From Sphagnum compactum (taxonomy: Eukaryota; Bryophyta; Sphagnopsida; Sphagnales): a DNA stretch of 64,000 nt. The notes under the pieces were generated by a model, which was not told the origin of the DNA, searched no databases, and saw only the letters and a list, made by a program, of their open reading frames with translations. Made by a program: the position numbers and the translations under genes. The stretch lies in the NCBI GenBank assembly GCA_965153455.1, contig OZ234499.1, positions 8,008,515 through 8,072,514 of the forward strand, in the 5' to 3' direction. This document shows, piece by piece, positions 1 to 12,300 of the stretch. Position 1 is the first letter of the stretch. Each line of letters opens with the position of its first letter.

Positions 1-1105
1 CAAGTATTATTATTAGCATAAATGGCCTTGATATTATGGTTATAGTAATTGGTCTATATTTTGAGTATATTAAAATTTTATGTAAGATATTACCAAATAC
101 ATTATGCGTGTATTACAAGTTTATCCACACCATCTTATTATACTTCTTAAAAGTATTACAAATGACATTTACTATTATTTATATTAATATTATATTATGT
201 GTTTATATTAATTAAATGTAATAAAAAAATACATTTCAAAATTATCTTTGATGTTTTTTAATAGTAATATTTCGCTTTTCGAATTACCATATTTCAATCA
301 TTTGAAATTAGTGTTTTTTGTCAAGTTTTTGCATCTTCTCAACTCATGCAAAGAAGTTTTGTGAAAAAAATGGTGCTAATTTGCTAGATTTCAGCAACAG
401 GTTCTAGAACATTCCAAAATATTAATGGATTCCTAAATTTTTAAACTTTCATATTTGGTCTATAATCAAATTTGGTTGAATCTTCTTGTGGACAATTGTT
501 AGTTTGGCGACATCACAAAATTGATGGACAAAAAAAATCATAACGATGATGATATTAGAATGATAGGAAATATAATTACATAATTACTGGAATAGTTACT
601 AAATTATATATTAAATTATATTATTAAATTATTTTCAAATGACTAATGATTTATTAAGAATTATTTTTTATTTATTAAAAATAAAAAATTACAATAAATC
701 ATAATTGTTTTAACAAGTGACATAATCAGATATAATAATTTTAAAAACCATACCTAACCTAGGTTAGATACAAATTACATTATTATTATTATAAGTAATC
801 AATTATGAAGTATTACTATATTATAATAATTACCAAGAAATATTAATATATAGTTTTAAGTTTATATATTCAAATTTATAACGAATATTTATTATTTATG
901 AATTACTTAATGATTATAATCAACTACTCTTATATATATATATGTAGTTTTATTATTTTATAATAATTATTGTAGTAGTTAGAATGGAATTTTAATAAAT
1001 TATTATACAAATATATTTTCAAAGGAAAATACATTTATTAAAAATATAAAATATTTATTGTGATAGTTCATAAATAGCTATAATGAATGAAGTAATAATA
1101 TGATT

Positions 1106-1136
<31 letters not shown>

Positions 1137-1590
1137 AATTGATTATTATAAATAATTAGTTAGTTAGTTAGTTTAATTAATTAATTAATATAAATATTTT
1201 ATTAATTAAATAACTAGTAATTTGATTAGTTGATTAGTTTATTTATTAGTTAATTAGTTAGCTAATTAGCCATTGGCTCCCTACTTAATTATATACTTTT
1301 CAAGATGATAATGAAAGAAAAACATATGGGATAAACTGTACCCACACTCGTGTATTTGATCGGTGACAGCAGTCGAAGCAGCTTGGCGATTTTATGATGG
1401 TAAGTAAGCAAAACACATTCTGCACATTGTTGACAAAGTGCCTTAGTCTCTTCTGAGTCGGTATGGCAGAAGATGCTTGAGAGTACTGAAGCTGTGCACA
1501 ATTCCTGGAACTACTGCTTATGAATCGGGAATCTTGTAGTGACATTATTCTTCCTTACAGCCAAGAATTAGGTCATTTTTTTCTCTCCGT
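1..1590. other. AT-rich intergenic DNA, no gene seen
   Basis: This stretch is extremely AT-rich with long A/T runs and short tandem motifs such as TTAG and TTAA (about 1,150-1,260). An (AC)n microsatellite of about 27 bp sits at 1,106-1,132. From about 1,290 the base composition becomes more mixed. A good splice-donor-like GTAAGTAAG lies near 1,400, so an upstream exon of the Ca2+-ATPase fragment could sit at 1,290-1,400, but I see no recognisable protein there. Confidence 0.6.
1106..1132. repeat. (AC)n microsatellite
   Basis: An uninterrupted AC dinucleotide run of about 13 units within AT-rich DNA. Confidence 0.95.
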
Positions 1591-1618
1591 TATGTATTTG
1601 TTAACTGTGATTTTGTAG

Positions 1619-2153
1619 CTGGAGCAAAGCGAGCTTGGAGAGAATGCAAACATGGGTTTCGTATCAGTGTCACAGCACTTGCAGAACTGGTGTCAGGTCA
1701 GCATTTTGATGCTCTTCAGCAGTATGATGGAGTCCTTGGTGTAGCAGAGAAGCTGCATACTTCTGTGAATGAGGGGCTCTGCAGCAATCAACTTGTCAAG
1801 ATGCGTGAAGCTTTTGGAGAAAACAAATACACCGAGATGCCACCAGAAGGGTTTTGGGTGTTTGTGTGGGAGGCATGTCATGATTTGACTCTCATCATCC
1901 TTGGAATTTGTGCGGTTGTTTCGCTAGCGATTGGCATTGTCACCAAGGGGTGGAAAGAAGGCTGGTATGATGGAGCTGGAATTGCTTTCAGTATCATTCT
2001 TGTGGTCTATGTCACTGCTGCAAGTGATTACCAGCAATCACTCCAGTTTCATGACCTGGACAATGAAAAGAAAAAGATATTTGTGGAGGTCACTCGAGAC
2101 AACTGCAGACAGAAGATCTGTATCTTTGAACTGTTTGTGGGTCTGTATGTTTG
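1619..2153 (+). pseudogene. N-terminal fragment of an autoinhibited plasma-membrane Ca2+-ATPase (ACA8-like)
   Basis: One open stretch encodes the segment of a type IIB P-type Ca2+-ATPase from the end of the regulatory N-terminus through the first two membrane helices into the start of the actuator domain. Family landmarks are PPEGFWVFVWEACHDLTLII (TM1), CAVVSLAIGIVTKGWKEGWYDG and VTAASDYQQSLQFHDLD (TM2 and the loop after it), then VEVTRDNCRQKI. These pumps use ATP to export Ca2+ and are released from autoinhibition by calmodulin. A plausible acceptor (TTTTGTAG) precedes the open stretch near 1,618. A stop is reached at 2,153. The phosphorylation site DKTGT, the ATP-binding domains and TM3-10 are not found anywhere before the next gene at 9.3 kb. 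The full protein is about 1,000 residues, and only about 180 are here. It is most likely a truncated remnant. A donor GTCTGT at the VVGD-like boundary leaves open a gene split by insertions. Confidence 0.8.
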
Positions 2154-2684
2154 AAACATAGGAATTCAATGGCTATAACTTGGCCACTCTCTGCATTTCC
2201 ACTGGTTTCAATAATTTAGTTTAAATTTGTAATTATAATGGAATATCATATCAATTTACATATTAAAGTGTCAAAGATGCAAAAATGGGACAATGGTTCA
2301 AATAAAATAAATATAAAAATGACATCCATGTACAATAAATTATGGAAGAAAGAAGATCATATTGTTTTTATTATTATATAAGTGGTAAGTCATATTTGCA
2401 TGAAGGACAAAAATTATCAAATTTAAAAGACATACAAACCATTTGATTTCATCAATTAATTGTGTTTGTTCTATAACAATATTTTCATCTTTATTCTTTT
2501 TTACAATGTCAATAATAATTTTTGAAATTTTCATAACCCCTTGCAAAACAATGGTCATATGTTGAGTTCATTTCATTTTGTAACGGGTTCACACTCACGA
2601 CAACATATGCTCCATGAGATATTGAATTTAAATGATTTTTGTCACTAAAATTGAACAAAAATCCAAAATATGAAAAACAATAGT
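2154..2684. other. AT-rich spacer, nothing recognised
   Basis: Low-complexity AT-rich sequence follows the Ca2+-ATPase fragment. No exon with plausible splice sites or family similarity is visible on either strand. Confidence 0.5.
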
Positions 2685-4717
2685 TTTTCAAAGTTTGTCA
2701 CATTAAGATATCTCAAAATTGTAAGGTTTCAAATTACACATTTGGTATTCTTGAAAAGCCCTCAATGCATAGGGGTGTGCACATTGGCTTTGTGACATTT
2801 CACTAAAATAAAATTGTCATTTGCAACCAAGTTTTGCAACCAAAAATTATCGTTTGCAACTATATTGACAATTTTTAGTTTTAGTTATGTTTACAACAAT
2901 TTTTCTTCTAGTGTTTGGAACCATGTTACACAAGTTATTGAATTTTGAACATTTTTTTCAATGAAAATTGGATCAAATTAAAATGAAAAAAATTAGTGGA
3001 ATCTAGGTGCATTCGTAGTACTATTGGAAAAATCTTGAATGGCTAGGATTTAATGGAATTTGTTTCATAACTTTTAGACCTAAGGTGCATGAGATATTGA
3101 ATTTTGAATTTTTTTGTCACTGAAATTTCAAATAAATTAGAAAAATTAGGTTTTGAAAAAAAAATCAGTTCAATAATGTGTTCACACTTAGAAAAGACAT
3201 GTTTACTATGCAATTCAAGTAAGTTTTTCCTTTCATATTTGGATCTTCAAAAATTGAATACATACCTTGCATAATAATGTTTATATGTTGAGTTCACCTT
3301 ATATTTATGTAATGGGTTCACACTTGGACCAATAATGCATTCCACACTATTTACTTTGCAAAACAATGTTTATATGTTGAGTTCACACCATGTTGAGCAA
3401 ATGTTACATTAAAAAAATGTCCATTAGATCTAATGTTCAAATAAGCTTTGAGAATTGAACTAGTTTCTTAGTATTTTTAAAAAGAAAACCCATTTCAAAT
3501 ATCCAAAAAGGATATCAAATGCATTTAAAAATATACTTGACCAGTTTTTGAGAATGTCAAATATATAATTAAACAATATCTATTGGATATTCAAATTAGT
3601 TTTCATAATCCGCGTTAACGTTTTTCAAACCTAATTAAAAGCTTTCAAAAACTTAGGATACTTAATATTATATACCTTTAAACAGTCACTTTTAACCCTA
3701 TCAACCATCCTACACCTTATACCCTATACCTTACCCAAAACCTTTTCCTTTACGCCCATACCTACTTTTTATGACCTTACCCCCATACCTACTTGATATG
3801 GAGATCTAGGTAAGACATATTCTACCTAGGTAGGAGTATGATATCCTACCTAGATGTGAAAATTTGAAATCTAGATTCTACTCCAGATATCACAAGACCA
3901 TAACCTTGAGATATTTCATCAAATATGATATTTCTGGACCATCTCCTTGTCCTAGGTCCATTATTTTGAAAATGTCCCCACCCTAGGGCTTTACCCTACA
4001 CATAGTGACTTCTAAATCAGTTGAGCCCACAAATAATTGTATTTAGTTGACCAAAATTACTCTTATTTCCTGAAAGGATCAATCCTCAAAATGGTCCTCT
4101 TTTTTATGTTGTTAAAATTTAAATTAGTCATATGATTAGCCAATCATATATTTACTCCATGTAAAAATGAATCCCTAAAGAACAAAGCCCCCAGAATAGC
4201 CTTATTTCCAAAAAGGGTCAATCCCTAATTCCTCTTATTCCACAAAAGGATTCACCTTCAAAATAATCTTATTTCTCAGAAAAAATTAACCCCAGATTAA
4301 TCTTATTTCGCAAAAGGATTAACCCTCAAAGTAATCTTATTTCTCAAGATGAATTAACCCCAGATTAATCTTATTTTCGAAAAGGATTAACCCTCGAATT
4401 AGTTCTCACTAGCCAAAAAAAATTTATGAACAGTAAACTTTTGGGACTTGGAGCACAAAAGAGATTTCAAGTCGAGAGAGAGACAGAGGCTACGCCCCAG
4501 AAAGTAACAGACTGGGTGGGTGGAAGAGAGAAGGAGACTCAGCAAGAGAGCTAGCGAAAGAGAGAGAGAGACGAACAAATCAGGTCTCAAGATCTCAAAT
4601 TGGCAGGAGTTAGGTGGCTTCACTAGCGTCCAGAATTTCTTGCAGGCCCCGTATGCCTCCTCCTCGAACACTGGTCACTAACTTTTGACCGGGTCACTGA
4701 CTCACTAATATTTAATA
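2685..4717. repeat. 2-kb dispersed repeat, copy A
   Basis: This block is highly similar, in the same orientation and collinear, to 5,931-7,894. Shared landmarks in order are: CAAAGTTTGTCACATTAAGA at the left edge, a CACTA-like MITE, the CCTACACCTTATACC region, CCCTACACATA, and repeated ATTAACCCCAGATTAATCTT units. A purine-rich GAGAGA stretch follows, then CACTGGTCACTAACTTTTGA at the right edge. No coding capacity is seen. It may be a long terminal repeat of a LARD-like element, or one of two insertions of the same non-autonomous family. I found no convincing TG...CA ends, primer-binding site or target duplication. Confidence 0.8.
2811..2913. mobile_element. CACTA-type MITE inside repeat copy A
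   Basis: The left end CACTAAAATAAAATTGTC matches, as an inverted repeat, the right end CAATTTTTCTTCTAGTG. The element is flanked by TTT on both sides, consistent with the 3-bp target duplication of CACTA transposons. The interior carries repeated TTTGCAAC motifs. It is about 103 bp and non-coding. Confidence 0.6.
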
Positions 4718-5930
4718 CGAGTGGTTGGTAACCCGTGGCTACGCCACTCCAGCCACCCCCAAGAAAAGGAGGGAGGACCCAAAAAAAACGAAAAAAAAAA
4801 AAAAACACCTCCCTTCACTCCCCCGTCCGGTCCTTTCCCGCCCGTCCCCCCCCTGCTGGCCCCCCCCCCACCTGTGCTGCCCTCCCCCTGCTGGCCCGCC
4901 CCACCCCTGCTAGCCCCCCCCCACCCCTGCTGCCCCCCCCTTGCTGCCGCTCAGTAACTTCCTAACTGCCGCTCAGTAAAAAGTAACTTAGGTAAATTAG
5001 GTAAATTAGAAAAGGTAAAAACGGACAGACGGACGCACGCACAGACACCATGTTTGTAATTATATATAAGATGGACTCCGTCAGTAATGGGCTGGATACC
5101 CAACAGTTCCCTAGCTAATCAGGGTGGTTAGCTCAGTGCTTTTTTGTCAGTTGTTAGTAGGTAGGTAGTAAAATTAGCCGTTACCTTTGTGCAAACCATC
5201 TATTTACCTAGTAGTTACCTATTTTCTTACCTATCTACCTATAGATGAGAGCTACTTATTACAGAACTGGTTACCAAGGTGGAACCAAATATTAACCCAG
5301 TTGAGTTTCATCTACAAACTGAGTGATAATGTGCATCCAGTGGATAGTGGGATGGTGGGTGCTGGTTCACTGGGGCCAGGTGATCAGGAGAAGTGTTAGT
5401 AAAGACACAAAGTACCTTCCAAGTTCTTTTTTTCTTTTTGGGGGGGGGGGGGGCGACAAGCCAATTTGATTGGCCCATTGCTCCCCAAAAAATGAAACTA
5501 TGGAGGCTCCTCAAAATAGAAGGTTCTGTTTTGATGTATATAGTTCCTCCCTTCAGCCCAGCATATAGGTGAAAGGAGAACAACATTTGCCAAAGCAATG
5601 GAATAAAAGTGAGGGGCTTAAATGGAGAGTTGCCGAACATATCGGGAACCCATTAGGAACTTAGAGGGAACACCATGGGAACACATTGGGAAACAGGGAA
5701 AAATGAAAAAAAAAAACCCTTTCCGCCACCCAAACTTAATAGAAGCAAGGCACCTTGGGCCTTCCCATTGGCTGAAGGAAAACAAATCTCTTCCAACCCC
5801 CCCCCCTCGCCAATAAAACTCGCATGGAAAGTCCACTGTCCAAGTAGACACTGGACAGTCCACTCTCCACACCAAATACAGCTTGAAAAAAAAACCTCCC
5901 CTCCAACCTCCGACCAAGAAAAAAATTAAC
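4718..5930. other. Spacer between the two 2-kb repeats; low-complexity C/G-rich tracts
   Basis: The spacer holds a poly-A tract near 4,790, a C-dominated stretch at about 4,810-4,945, a GTAGGTAGGTAG-like run near 5,158, a 14-base G run at 5,440-5,453 and a 9-base C run near 5,800. The segment around 5,085-5,115 resembles the sequence just right of copy B (about 7,895-7,940). Copy A may therefore have been extended and then interrupted by an insertion at about 4,718-5,080. No gene is supported. Confidence 0.5.
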
Positions 5931-7894
5931 TTTTCAAAGTTTGTCACATTAAGATAACACAAAATTGTAAGGTTCCAATTACACACTTGGTATGTTGAAA
6001 AGCTTTCAATGCATAAGGTGCACACATTGGTTTTGTGACATTTCACTAAAATAAAATAGTCATTTGCAACCAATTTTAGCAATTAAAAATTATTGGTTTG
6101 CAACTATATTGACAATTTTTAGTTGCAAAAATTGGTTACATTTACAACAATTTTTCTTCTAGTGTTTGGCACCTTGTTACACAAGTTATTGAATATTGAA
6201 CATTTTTTTGAATGACAATTGAATTAAATCAAAATGAAAAAAATTAGTGAATCTAGGTGCATTCTTGGTAATATTGAAAAAATCTTGAATGACTAGGATT
6301 TAATGGAATTTGTTTAATAATTTTTAGACCTAAGGTGCATGAGATATTGAATTTTGAAATATCTTTGTCATTGAAATTTCAAATAAATTAGAAAAATTAC
6401 GTTTTGGAAATAAAAATCAATTCAATAATGTGTTCACACTTAGAGAAACATGTTACCATGCAATTCAAGTAAGATTTCCTTTCATATTTGGATCTTCAAA
6501 AATTGAATATATACCTTGCATAATAATGTTCATACGTTGAGTTCACTCTATATTTATCCAATGGGTGCACACTTGGACGGATCATGCATGCCACACTATT
6601 TACTTTGCAAAACAATGTTTATATGTTGAGTTCACACCATGTTGAGCAAATGTCGCATTTAAAAAATATCCATTGGATCTAGTTTTCAAAATAGGTTTTG
6701 AGAATTGAACTAGTTTTTTAGTATTTTTTTAAAGAAAACCCATTTCAAATATCCAAAAAGGATATCAAATGCATTTAAAAAATACCTGACCAGTTTGGGA
6801 GAATGTCGAATATATAATCAAACAATGTCTATCGAATATTCAAGTTAGTTTTCATAATCCGCATTAACTTTCTTTCAAACCCAATTAAAAGCTTTCAAAA
6901 CTTAGGATGCTTAATCTAGGTAGCTTTAACATTCACTTTCTAGCCCTATCAATCACCCTACACCTTATACCGTACCCAAAACCTTTTCCTTTACCCCCAT
7001 ACCTACTTGATGTGGAGATCTAGGTAAGATTATGATATTCTTCCTAGGTAGGATTATGATATCCTATCTAGATCTCAAATTTTGAAATCTAGATTTTACT
7101 CTGGATATCACAAGATCATAACCTTGAGATATTTCATCAAATATGATATCTTTGGACTATTGCCTCGTCCTAGGTCCCTTATTTTGAAAGTGTCCCCACC
7201 ATAGGGCTTTACCCTACACATAATGACCTCTAAATCAGTTGAGCCCACAAATAATTGTATTTAGTTGATCGGAATTACTCTTATTTCCCAAAAGGATCAA
7301 TCCTCAAAATGGTTCTCTTTTTTATGTTGTTAAACTTTAAATTAGTCATATTATTAGCCAATAATATATTTACTCCATGTAAAAAGAATCCCAAAAGAAC
7401 AAACCCCCCATAATAGTGTTTTTTCCAAAAAAGGTCAACCCCCAAATTCCTCTTATTCCCCAAAAGGATTTACCTTCAAAGTAATCTTATTCCTCAGAAA
7501 GAATTAACCCCAGATTAATCTTATTTCCCAGAAGGATTAACCCTCAAAGTAATCTTATTTCTCAAGATGAATTAACCCCAGATTGATCTTATTTCCCAGA
7601 AGGATTAACCCTCAAATTAGTTTCCACTAGTCAAAATAGATTTCAATTTGAGAGAGAGAGGCTACACATCAGAAAGCAACAGATTGGATGGAAGAGAGAA
7701 ACAGACTCAGCAAGAGAGCAAGGGAAAGAGAAAGAGAGAGAAAAGAACAAATCAGGTCTCAAGATCTCAAATTGGCAGGAGTTAGGTGGCTTCACTAGCG
7801 TCCAGAATTTCTTGCAGGCGCCGTATGCCTCCTGCTCCCTCAAACACTGGTCACTAACTTTTGATCGGGCAACTGACTCACTAATTTTTAATAT
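5931..7894. repeat. 2-kb dispersed repeat, copy B
   Basis: Direct-orientation partner of 2,685-4,717, differing by scattered substitutions and small indels. The left edge (CAAAGTTTGTCACATTAAGA) and right edge (CACTGGTCACTAACTTTTGA, then CTCACTAAT) match copy A. Divergence of several percent shows the copies are not a very recent duplication. No reading frame of interest. Confidence 0.8.
6044..6164. mobile_element. CACTA-type MITE inside repeat copy B
   Basis: Homologous to the MITE at 2,811-2,913 but about 18 bp longer. It keeps the inner part of the right terminal inverted repeat (GTTGCAAAAATTGGTTACAT), so the inverted repeats can be followed for about 40 bp with mismatches. It is flanked by TTT on both sides. 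Confidence 0.6.
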
Positions 7895-8119
7895 GGACAC
7901 TTCAGTAACGGGTTGGGTCGCAGTTGATTCCCAGTAACTTCGTACAGGTGAAAGTGCCTTGCGTGAAGTGCCCACCAACGCCTGCTTTTTCAACGCATCC
8001 ACAAATTTCTCGTGTGTAAAGATGTGAGGCCCAGGAATCGCTCATTATTTCATTGCCCCCCTCCCGCGTGTCACTCGTGTCTACCGATTTTAGTGTCCGG
8101 GGCAAGTTTGATTTTTACA

Positions 8120-8227
8120 AATAACTGCCTGGTTTTTCAAACGTTTCAGATCCGGAGAACCGCCGGTTTTGGATATATCAAAACCTTGAAAGAACTGGCA
8201 GGTTTCAAAGAAGAACCGGTGGTTATT
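8120..8227. repeat. Fold-back (inverted-repeat) element
   Basis: The outer arms AATAACTGCCTGGTTTTTC and GAAGAACCGGTGGTTATT are imperfect inverted repeats. Inside them GGTTTTG and CAAAACC flank a short ATATAT loop. The block could be a small MITE. No target duplication was clear. Confidence 0.5.
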
Positions 8228-9127
8228 TGACTAAATCAAATTGTTTTTGTGGACCATGGGTTATACATTTTAAAAATGAGTACTGATATTTCTGAGAATT
8301 GTGATCATGAACTCTAACAACCGCCATGATACCCAGCAGGGGTTTGTGCAGTTCATAATACCCGCCCAACAACAGTCTACATCCCTAGTGAGTCGTAGGT
8401 CTTCTCAGGACTCTACCAAGACGTCATCGATATATTTTCCTCCAAATTGGTAGGGCGGCTAACCTTCAAGATTCGCAAATAACCAACGTTGCAATAATTA
8501 GGAATAGGCTTCTAAAGCTGGTAGCATCTACCCTACGAGGTAGATTCACACATGTCAAACCCATGGTCCCATGCCCAACACCCACCTATGTATAACATAT
8601 CTACCTCTCTACAATATACTGTTTTCCACTCTGGATTTATTTTCTATTGACCATCCATGTAGCTTCCTTCTCCCTCAAAGGCTCAAGCTACTGTACTCGT
8701 AGTCACCCATGTCACCAAGTGAAGATGACTTGCCCAACATGATCTCTGCCATAGGGTTAAACACTGACACTGGATAAATTCAGCAAACAGGAAACATCTG
8801 GATGTAAAACAAGAATCCTGAAAATAATGGAGCCTGGACGGAACCAATAAAACACGTTTACAGATCAACCCTACATTGCCAACTCTATACTCAATTATGA
8901 GATGGAAATAGACCACTTGGGTCCAAGACAGAGATGAATGGATGGTTGAGTGCACACGGAATCGGTAAACATGTACCTGCCGTCAGTGGTGGCACAATCC
9001 TTCTAGGAATTTTTAGGGAGGAGAAAACAAATAAGAAAGATGTGTGAAAAGAAGAAACAGGAGGAAAGGAGTAAGAGAAGAGTGTGGAAATTTCAGGGAG
9101 ATCGTACAGAGGAAACGCATCAATATG

Positions 9128-9150
9128 GAGAGAGAGAGAGAGAGAGAGAG
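9128..9150. repeat. (GA)n microsatellite upstream of HNL
   Basis: About 11 GA units located 170 bp upstream of the proposed receptor start codon. GA tracts are frequent in plant 5' leaders and core promoters, so it may lie in the transcribed leader. Confidence 0.9.
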
Positions 9151-9318
9151 CGCTATAGCAAAGATCAGGTTTTGTGAATCTGTGTTGTGATGGAGACACT
9201 TTATAACATGTATGCTTTTGAGAGGGTAAAGGACTTCTAGCAGGTTTTAGGAGAGCAGAAAGGGAAGAGAAAACATATACGAGAGGAGTTAATGAATGGT
9301 ATTTGAGTGGTGGGAGAT

Positions 9319-12300
9319 ATGGAAAATTCATTCTCTCACCTTAAGAGAAAAGATGTTGATGTTTCACAAGGGCCACCAAAAAAACGAAAACGAGATGTTA
9401 TGCAGATCCCTGGTGTGATCAACACACCTCCAGTCGTGGGTGAAAATGCTCCTTCAAGCTCTAGACAAGACACCCATGTGGTGCGTCCCCTTGATTTTAT
9501 GATTGAACTTGTTTTGCACAACTCTTTTTCTTGGGTTTTTTGAAGCTACATGTTGAAATATGATATTAGTTTATGAGCTTCCTTGTTGAGTACCAATAAT
9601 TTTGCTTGTTTTTTCATTGCATCATTTAAATCAACTGATATGAAATGAAGTGATATCAAAACAAACTTTTACATTTGGGATTCATTTTGCTACAACAAGT
9701 AAAATTGGTGAAAGGAAAATTTCTCTATTGGCATTGGCTATGTTCATATATAGAATGTGTAAGGATTGCAAATTTCAATGTAAATTGTGAGTAATTCCAA
9801 AGTGGTTTAAATCCAATAAAATAATTATTAAAGAATTCTCTTGGACATTATTCTTGTGATTATATCCCAATCCCTTAGGAACTGCAACCCTTGGTGGCCA
9901 AAATTTGTGGAAAAAGTAGTAAAATGAAAATGAATTAGCATAATTAGGTGGTTTTAATCAATGAACCCAAAATTTGAAGATTTCAATTTTTAGCATCAAT
10001 CCTTCAATTTATTGGCTAATATTCCATCGTACCATTATGTGATGATAGTCAATTATTGAATTATATTTTGAAACTTACTTTGCATGCAAATGATTTTCTT
10101 TTGTGATTCACTTCACTTTTTGAAAAAAAGTTAACAAGCCTAAAAAAATTGTAAATATGGGAATGGAATAAAAATTTTAATTTAAATAATGTTGCAAGAT
10201 GAATATGGTATTGTCTAATTCATAGATTATTCTCTTGTTCTACTTTACATTTTCAATTAACTATATGTATTTTGTCAAATATTGTGATTGTACACTTCAA
10301 GAATCTTGGATTTCTTGGATTTTATGTATAATTAAATTATTTTCAAGACTTATTTGATGAATTTTTTTGACATTTCGTTTTTTTCTTTTGTAGAGATACC
10401 CGGTGCATGATTTAAATCCTGATTGCACTTCTAAAGACCCAAATTTGACCATAATTTTTTTCCATGGGATTACTTGTGGGATTGAAGACAATTGGAAGCA
10501 AACATGGACAACAGATCCCATTGATGGTAAAGAAGAATACATATGCTGGCCACAAATGTGGATCGCAAAGGACTTGAATGACAATGTCAAAATTTTGTCA
10601 CTATCGTATGATTCTAATGTTGTGGCAAGTGTCCACAATGATGTGACTGAAATTGGCCAAAACCTCATTCAAAGCTTGGTTACAAATTCAAGGTGTGAGA
10701 ATATCCTTATTTATGGGCATCTTATTTTTCATTGTGTGTTTCAACTAAATATAATTGATTGCATTTTGACATCTTTGAATAAATTGTTCATGTGGAGCAT
10801 TATTGTGGTACACATTAAATCTTGAACACTTTGGAACTTTCAAATCCATTGAAAAGAATATGAAATTTGGTTTTGGTGTTAATTTTCATGTTGAGATGGA
10901 TTATTAACAAAGTTTATTTTCACATTAGCAAACCGTGGGAATCCAATTTGGTTGTAATGACAATTTGTGACGGGAGCTTTTTGAAATTTCATCTTCAGCA
11001 TTCGTACTAAATTCAATTACCTATATAATTTATTAAACTTGAATCCATTTTGTACCTATCTTTAATTTCAAAACAAATATATCTTACTTCCAATTTCCTA
11101 CATTTTATTATTTGAGTTAAATTGTCAATGTAACACATAAAAACTTATCTATGCATTAACACTTGGAATTAAATGCCAACATGCTTGTGCATAATAACTT
11201 ATTTACCCACATGTGGTTGGAATGTTTTATAGGTAAATTTAAAAATGAAAATGAAAAATGAAAAAAAACTTACAAACAAATATGTTATGTACTCATGGCT
11301 TAGGTTGTTGTGGTAATTGACAAATTGCACCATATACAATATATGATGTTGTGACTATTTGCACATGTACATTACCATTAAAAATGTTGTTGATGCATTT
11401 TTGGTGTATTTTGAAATATTTTGTAGGTATGAAACTCTTTGGGACGGACCAGTGGCAATGGTTGCTTATAGTTTTGGAGGTCTTGTCCTCAAAAGCTTGG
11501 TGGTTGAAATGCACAAACATGCATATCAAAAGCAAATGACTAATTTAGATGTAAAAACACAAAATTGTTGTTTGAAATTTTTGAAAAATCTTAAAGGTGT
11601 GGTGTTTTATAGTGTACCACATGCCGGTGGTACCCGAGATCTATCAAAGTATTTCAAGTGGCAATGTCAACAAATCACCAAGGATAAAACCAAATCAGGT
11701 CTTTTGAAAAATATGAAATCTTTCAACCGAAAAATGGAGCAACTTTCAATAGATTTTAACAAATCTACTTGCGAAGATATCAACATCTATGCATTTGTTG
11801 AAGGATCACCTATTGACAATAAATGGGTAAGATTTTCATCTAAACATATTAATTATCCAGCTAGGTTCCATAGTTGAACATTTTTTATGTTATAGAAACT
11901 TGTGTTGGTTTAACTTTTGAAAATACTAATGGTAGTTGTGAAATTGGTTTAAATTTCCCTTCTTTGTCCACAAATCCATTGCAACATGTATTCAAAGTAG
12001 TAATTGCAAATTCATTGTGAATATAATGTTAATTGAAATCAACACCTTTGAAATTTTATTTTAAATTCACTTGTAACAGGGTTAAATGAGGTTATGTTAC
12101 AATTTTATTTTATTTTATTTATATAGTTTGAACATAAAATCTAAATTATTGTTCCAATTATCATTTGGTTACTACATTACATTTGACAACATGTATATTA
12201 ACATAAATCCAATCGCATCAATGAATTTTAATTAAATTTTTTTTTCCACATGTATAGGGAATTTTAGTGCCAACGACTTCAGCTATTCGATTGGCCAACA

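Larger units (their letters stand above)
7895..9318. other. Intergenic DNA and probable promoter/5' UTR of the HNL gene
   Basis: Mixed-composition DNA without a recognisable gene. It contains a fold-back element at 8,120-8,227 and a (GA)n run at 9,128-9,150. The last few hundred bases are purine-rich and probably include the receptor gene's 5' leader. No TATA box could be assigned with confidence. Confidence 0.45.

Noticed and set aside
4721-4965. Proline-rich open frames in three plus-strand frames
   Set aside because: Translation of a C-rich low-complexity stretch; open in all frames, so not evidence of coding.
5121-5145. tRNA-like A box (GGTGGTTAGCTCAGTG)
   Set aside because: No B box or acceptor-stem partner follows within tRNA length; cloverleaf cannot be formed.
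8683-9331. Overlapping minus-strand open frames upstream of HNL rich in Ser/Leu
   Set aside because: They read the complement of GA-rich leader sequence; no family similarity and no splice structure.
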